This document shows, one piece after another, positions 6,386-7,970 of a stretch of DNA of 7,970 nucleotides. The notes under the pieces were generated by a model. That model did not search any database, had not been told where the DNA came from, and was given only the letters and a program-made list of their open reading frames with translations. Source of the DNA: an uncultured Planctomycetaceae bacterium (lineage in GTDB: Bacteria; Planctomycetota; Planctomycetia; Pirellulales; Lacipirellulaceae); NCBI GenBank assembly GCA_937860165.1, contig CALMBE010000649.1:1-7970 (forward strand). Reading direction: 5' to 3'. Numbering within the stretch: position 1 is the stretch's first letter; every line of letters starts with the position of its first letter. The translations under genes were made by a program, and so were the position numbers.

Positions 6386-7174
6386 ATGACAACGACGACT
6401 GTCGCCGCGGAAGATGATATTGCCGAAGTTTGGCAAGAATATAAGAAAACCCCCACGAGCCGCGATCTACGCAATCGACTCGTCGAACGCTACTTACCGC
6501 TGGTAAAATACAATGGCGAACGCATCTGGTCTCGGTTGCCCGATGGCGTCGAACTCGACGATCTCATCTCGGCCGGTGTCTTTGGCCTGATGGATGCCAT
6601 CAAGGCCTTCGACATGGGCCGCGGCGTCAAATTTGAAACCTATTGTGTCCCCCGCATCCGCGGCGCGATGCTCGATGAGCTTCGCAGCATGGATTGGGTG
6701 CCGCGATTGGTGCGGTCCAAGGCTAGCAAGCTCAACGAAGCGGTCAAATCGCTCGAAGCCCTGTACGGACGTTCGCCCACCGAACGCGAACTCGCCGAGA
6801 GACTGGAAATCTCGGTCGAGGAACTCGAAAAAATGATGTCCGATGCCAACGCGGTCGGCCTCATCAGCCTGAATAAAAAATGGTACGAGACCGACAGTTA
6901 CAAAGATGTCCGCGAGATCGACATTCTTGAAGACAAAAAGGGTGAAGACCCCACACGTCGTATCCAAAAGTCCGACCTCATGCGGCTCGTGACCAAGGGG
7001 CTCAACCGCAACGAACGGCTCATCATCATTCTCTATTACTACGAAGAGATGACGATGAAAGAAATCGGCTCGACGCTCGACTTGAGTGAAAGCCGCGTCA
7101 GCCAAATGCACAGCGCGATCGTCGACCGGCTCAAGGGCCAACTCGGCCGCCGCCGCCCAGAATTCGGCACCTGA
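6386..7174 (+). CDS. fliA: RNA polymerase sigma-28 factor, FliA/WhiG family
   Basis: This is an alternative sigma factor expected to direct transcription of late flagellar and chemotaxis genes. The 262-residue length is typical. Region 2 spans about 27-100: ERYLPLVKYNGERI (34-47), then the core-binding and -10 recognition stretch from LDDLISAGVFGL (58-69) to FETYCVPRIRGAMLDELR (83-100), ending in the characteristic MDWVPR (102-107). Region 3 follows at about 111-165 with the SPTERELAERL helix (130-140). Region 4 (about 205-253) ends in the helix-turn-helix MTMKEIGSTLDLSESRVSQM (222-241). ATG at 6386 has a strong GGAGG at 6376-6380, 5 bases upstream. It is the last gene of the flagellar block and is followed by an intrinsic terminator. 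No anti-sigma flgM is visible nearby. The family call is secure; the symbol fliA rather than whiG follows from the flagellar context. Confidence 0.95.
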   Translation: MTTTTVAAEDDIAEVWQEYKKTPTSRDLRNRLVERYLPLVKYNGERIWSRLPDGVELDDLISAGVFGLMDAIKAFDMGRGVKFETYCVPRIRGAMLDELRSMDWVPRLVRSKASKLNEAVKSLEALYGRSPTERELAERLEISVEELEKMMSDANAVGLISLNKKWYETDSYKDVREIDILEDKKGEDPTRRIQKSDLMRLVTKGLNRNERLIIILYYYEEMTMKEIGSTLDLSESRVSQMHSAIVDRLKGQLGRRRPEFGT

Positions 7175-7205
7175 GTTTACTTTTTGAATCTGTCAAACCA
7201 AACAC

Positions 7206-7237
7206 AACGCCCGGGTGTTGCAACCCCGGGCGTTTTT
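7206..7237 (+). terminator. Strong intrinsic terminator after the sigma factor gene
   Basis: A perfect 10-bp GC-rich stem, AACGCCCGGG (7206-7215) with CCCGGGCGTT (7225-7234), closes a 9-base loop and runs into a T-run (7233-7237). It begins 31 bases after the sigma stop and lies between convergent genes. On the minus strand the stem is followed by the T-rich GTGTTTGGTTT, so it may also serve the CoA-disulfide reductase gene. Confidence 0.9.
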
Positions 7238-7248
7238 CTTGGTTTACG

Positions 7249-7970
7249 CTACCCAGCTCGCTCGACCTGGCAAAACGTCGTGTACCCGCCGCTGAGATTC
7301 GCCACGTCGTAGCCCGCCTGGGCGAGGACTCGAGTGGCGAGGTAGCCGCGTTGGCCCACTTGGCAGTAGGCGACCACGGGTCGCTCGCGGGGGATCTCGC
7401 CGAGCCGTTCGCGTAATTCCTCGATGGGGATATTTTTCGCCCCAGGGATGTGACCCCGGGAAAACTCTCCTTCCGTGCGAACATCGACAAGCGTCTGCTT
7501 GCCATCGGCGAGCGCTGCCACATGCACTACGGGTTGGTCCCCCCGCAATACCCCCGCCGCGACAAACCCCGCCATGTTCACGGGGTCCTTCGCCGAACCG
7601 TATTGGGGTGCGTAGGCCAGCTCCATTTCTTCGAGGTCGAAGACCGTCATCCCCGCCTGAATCGCCACAGCCAACACATCGACCCGCTTGTCGACTCCCG
7701 CCCGCCCCACGACCTGCGCACCGAGCAGTTTTCCGTCGCTAAGTGCAAACAGGAGTTTGATCGACATCTGCTCGACACCAGGAAAATACCCCGCATGATT
7801 GCCCGGATGCACGTAAATTTTCTCGTAGGGGATATTTGCGGCCAACAACACCTTCTCGCTAAACCCGGTCATCGCGGCGGTCATCTCGAACACCCCGACA
7901 ATTGCCGTCCCTTGGGTGCCCCGATAGCGGCTGGCTCGACCAAAAATGTGTTCGGCGGCGATCCGCCCCT
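7249..7970 (-). CDS. CoA-disulfide reductase-rhodanese fusion (C-terminal part, cut by window edge)
   Basis: The frame is open to the right edge, so the N-terminal FAD and NAD(P)H domains (roughly 300 residues in this family) lie outside the window. The 239 visible residues begin with GRIAAEHIFG and SRYRGTQGTA, the end of the FAD domain in CoA-disulfide reductases. They continue through the dimerisation domain with the family motif AYAPQYGSAKDPVN (fragment residues 118-131). A rhodanese domain follows from about residue 158 (LVDVRTEGEF), with the active-site loop CQVGQRG at 202-208 and its intact cysteine at 202. Such fusions reduce CoA disulfides or persulfides with NAD(P)H in the cytoplasm; the rhodanese cysteine can pass sulfane sulfur. 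The protein ends at TAG 7249-7251, facing the sigma-gene terminator. An NADH oxidase-type relative is the main alternative. Confidence 0.9.
   Translation of the reverse strand, partial: GRIAAEHIFGRASRYRGTQGTAIVGVFEMTAAMTGFSEKVLLAANIPYEKIYVHPGNHAGYFPGVEQMSIKLLFALSDGKLLGAQVVGRAGVDKRVDVLAVAIQAGMTVFDLEEMELAYAPQYGSAKDPVNMAGFVAAGVLRGDQPVVHVAALADGKQTLVDVRTEGEFSRGHIPGAKNIPIEELRERLGEIPRERPVVAYCQVGQRGYLATRVLAQAGYDVANLSGGYTTFCQVERAG

Noticed and set aside
6494..7141. A 215-codon minus-strand open frame inside the sigma factor gene
   Set aside because: It is a shadow of the sigma gene; its translation is rich in Phe, His and Asp with no domain.

Overview
The window is a bacterial chromosome segment with high GC and dense coding. 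It most resembles a motile planctomycete of the Pirellulales type. That placement is an inference: it rests on the gene content, the palindromic intergenic repeats, start sites with no Shine-Dalgarno sequence beside others with strong ones, and general sequence feel. No rRNA or database match is available to confirm it.

Layout from left to right. (1) The right-hand end of a palindromic repeat element (1-52), followed by a malate dehydrogenase gene on the minus strand (124-1065). (2) A 376-base divergent spacer (1066-1441) holding a second, unrelated nested palindrome. (3) A plus-strand flagellar block: flhA (export gate), flhF (SRP-type GTPase), flhG (MinD-like partner), a small two-helix membrane protein of unknown function, and a sigma-28 (FliA/WhiG) factor. 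A complete 145-base palindromic element sits between flhA and flhF. (4) A strong intrinsic terminator after the sigma gene (7206-7237). (5) The C-terminal part of a minus-strand CoA-disulfide reductase fused to a rhodanese domain, cut by the right edge of the window.

The flagellar genes form a logical unit. FlhA is the membrane gate of the flagellar type III secretion apparatus. FlhF and FlhG set the place and number of flagella. The sigma factor would transcribe late flagellar genes. The order flhA-flhF-flhG-(X)-fliA is the arrangement known from many motile bacteria, here without flhB directly upstream. MDH (TCA cycle) and the CoA-disulfide reductase (thiol redox) are unrelated housekeeping neighbours.

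Three things deserve attention. FlhG keeps the N-terminal DQAxxLR motif known to activate FlhF, but has lost both P-loop lysines and a catalytic aspartate, so it may not be an ATP-driven switch. The 145-base element is an exact mirror-spaced pair of hairpins with compensatory stem changes, and a partial second copy lies at the left edge, as expected of a mobile REP/MITE-like family. The flhF and flhG leaders are G-poor, carry short direct repeats and have no Shine-Dalgarno sequence.
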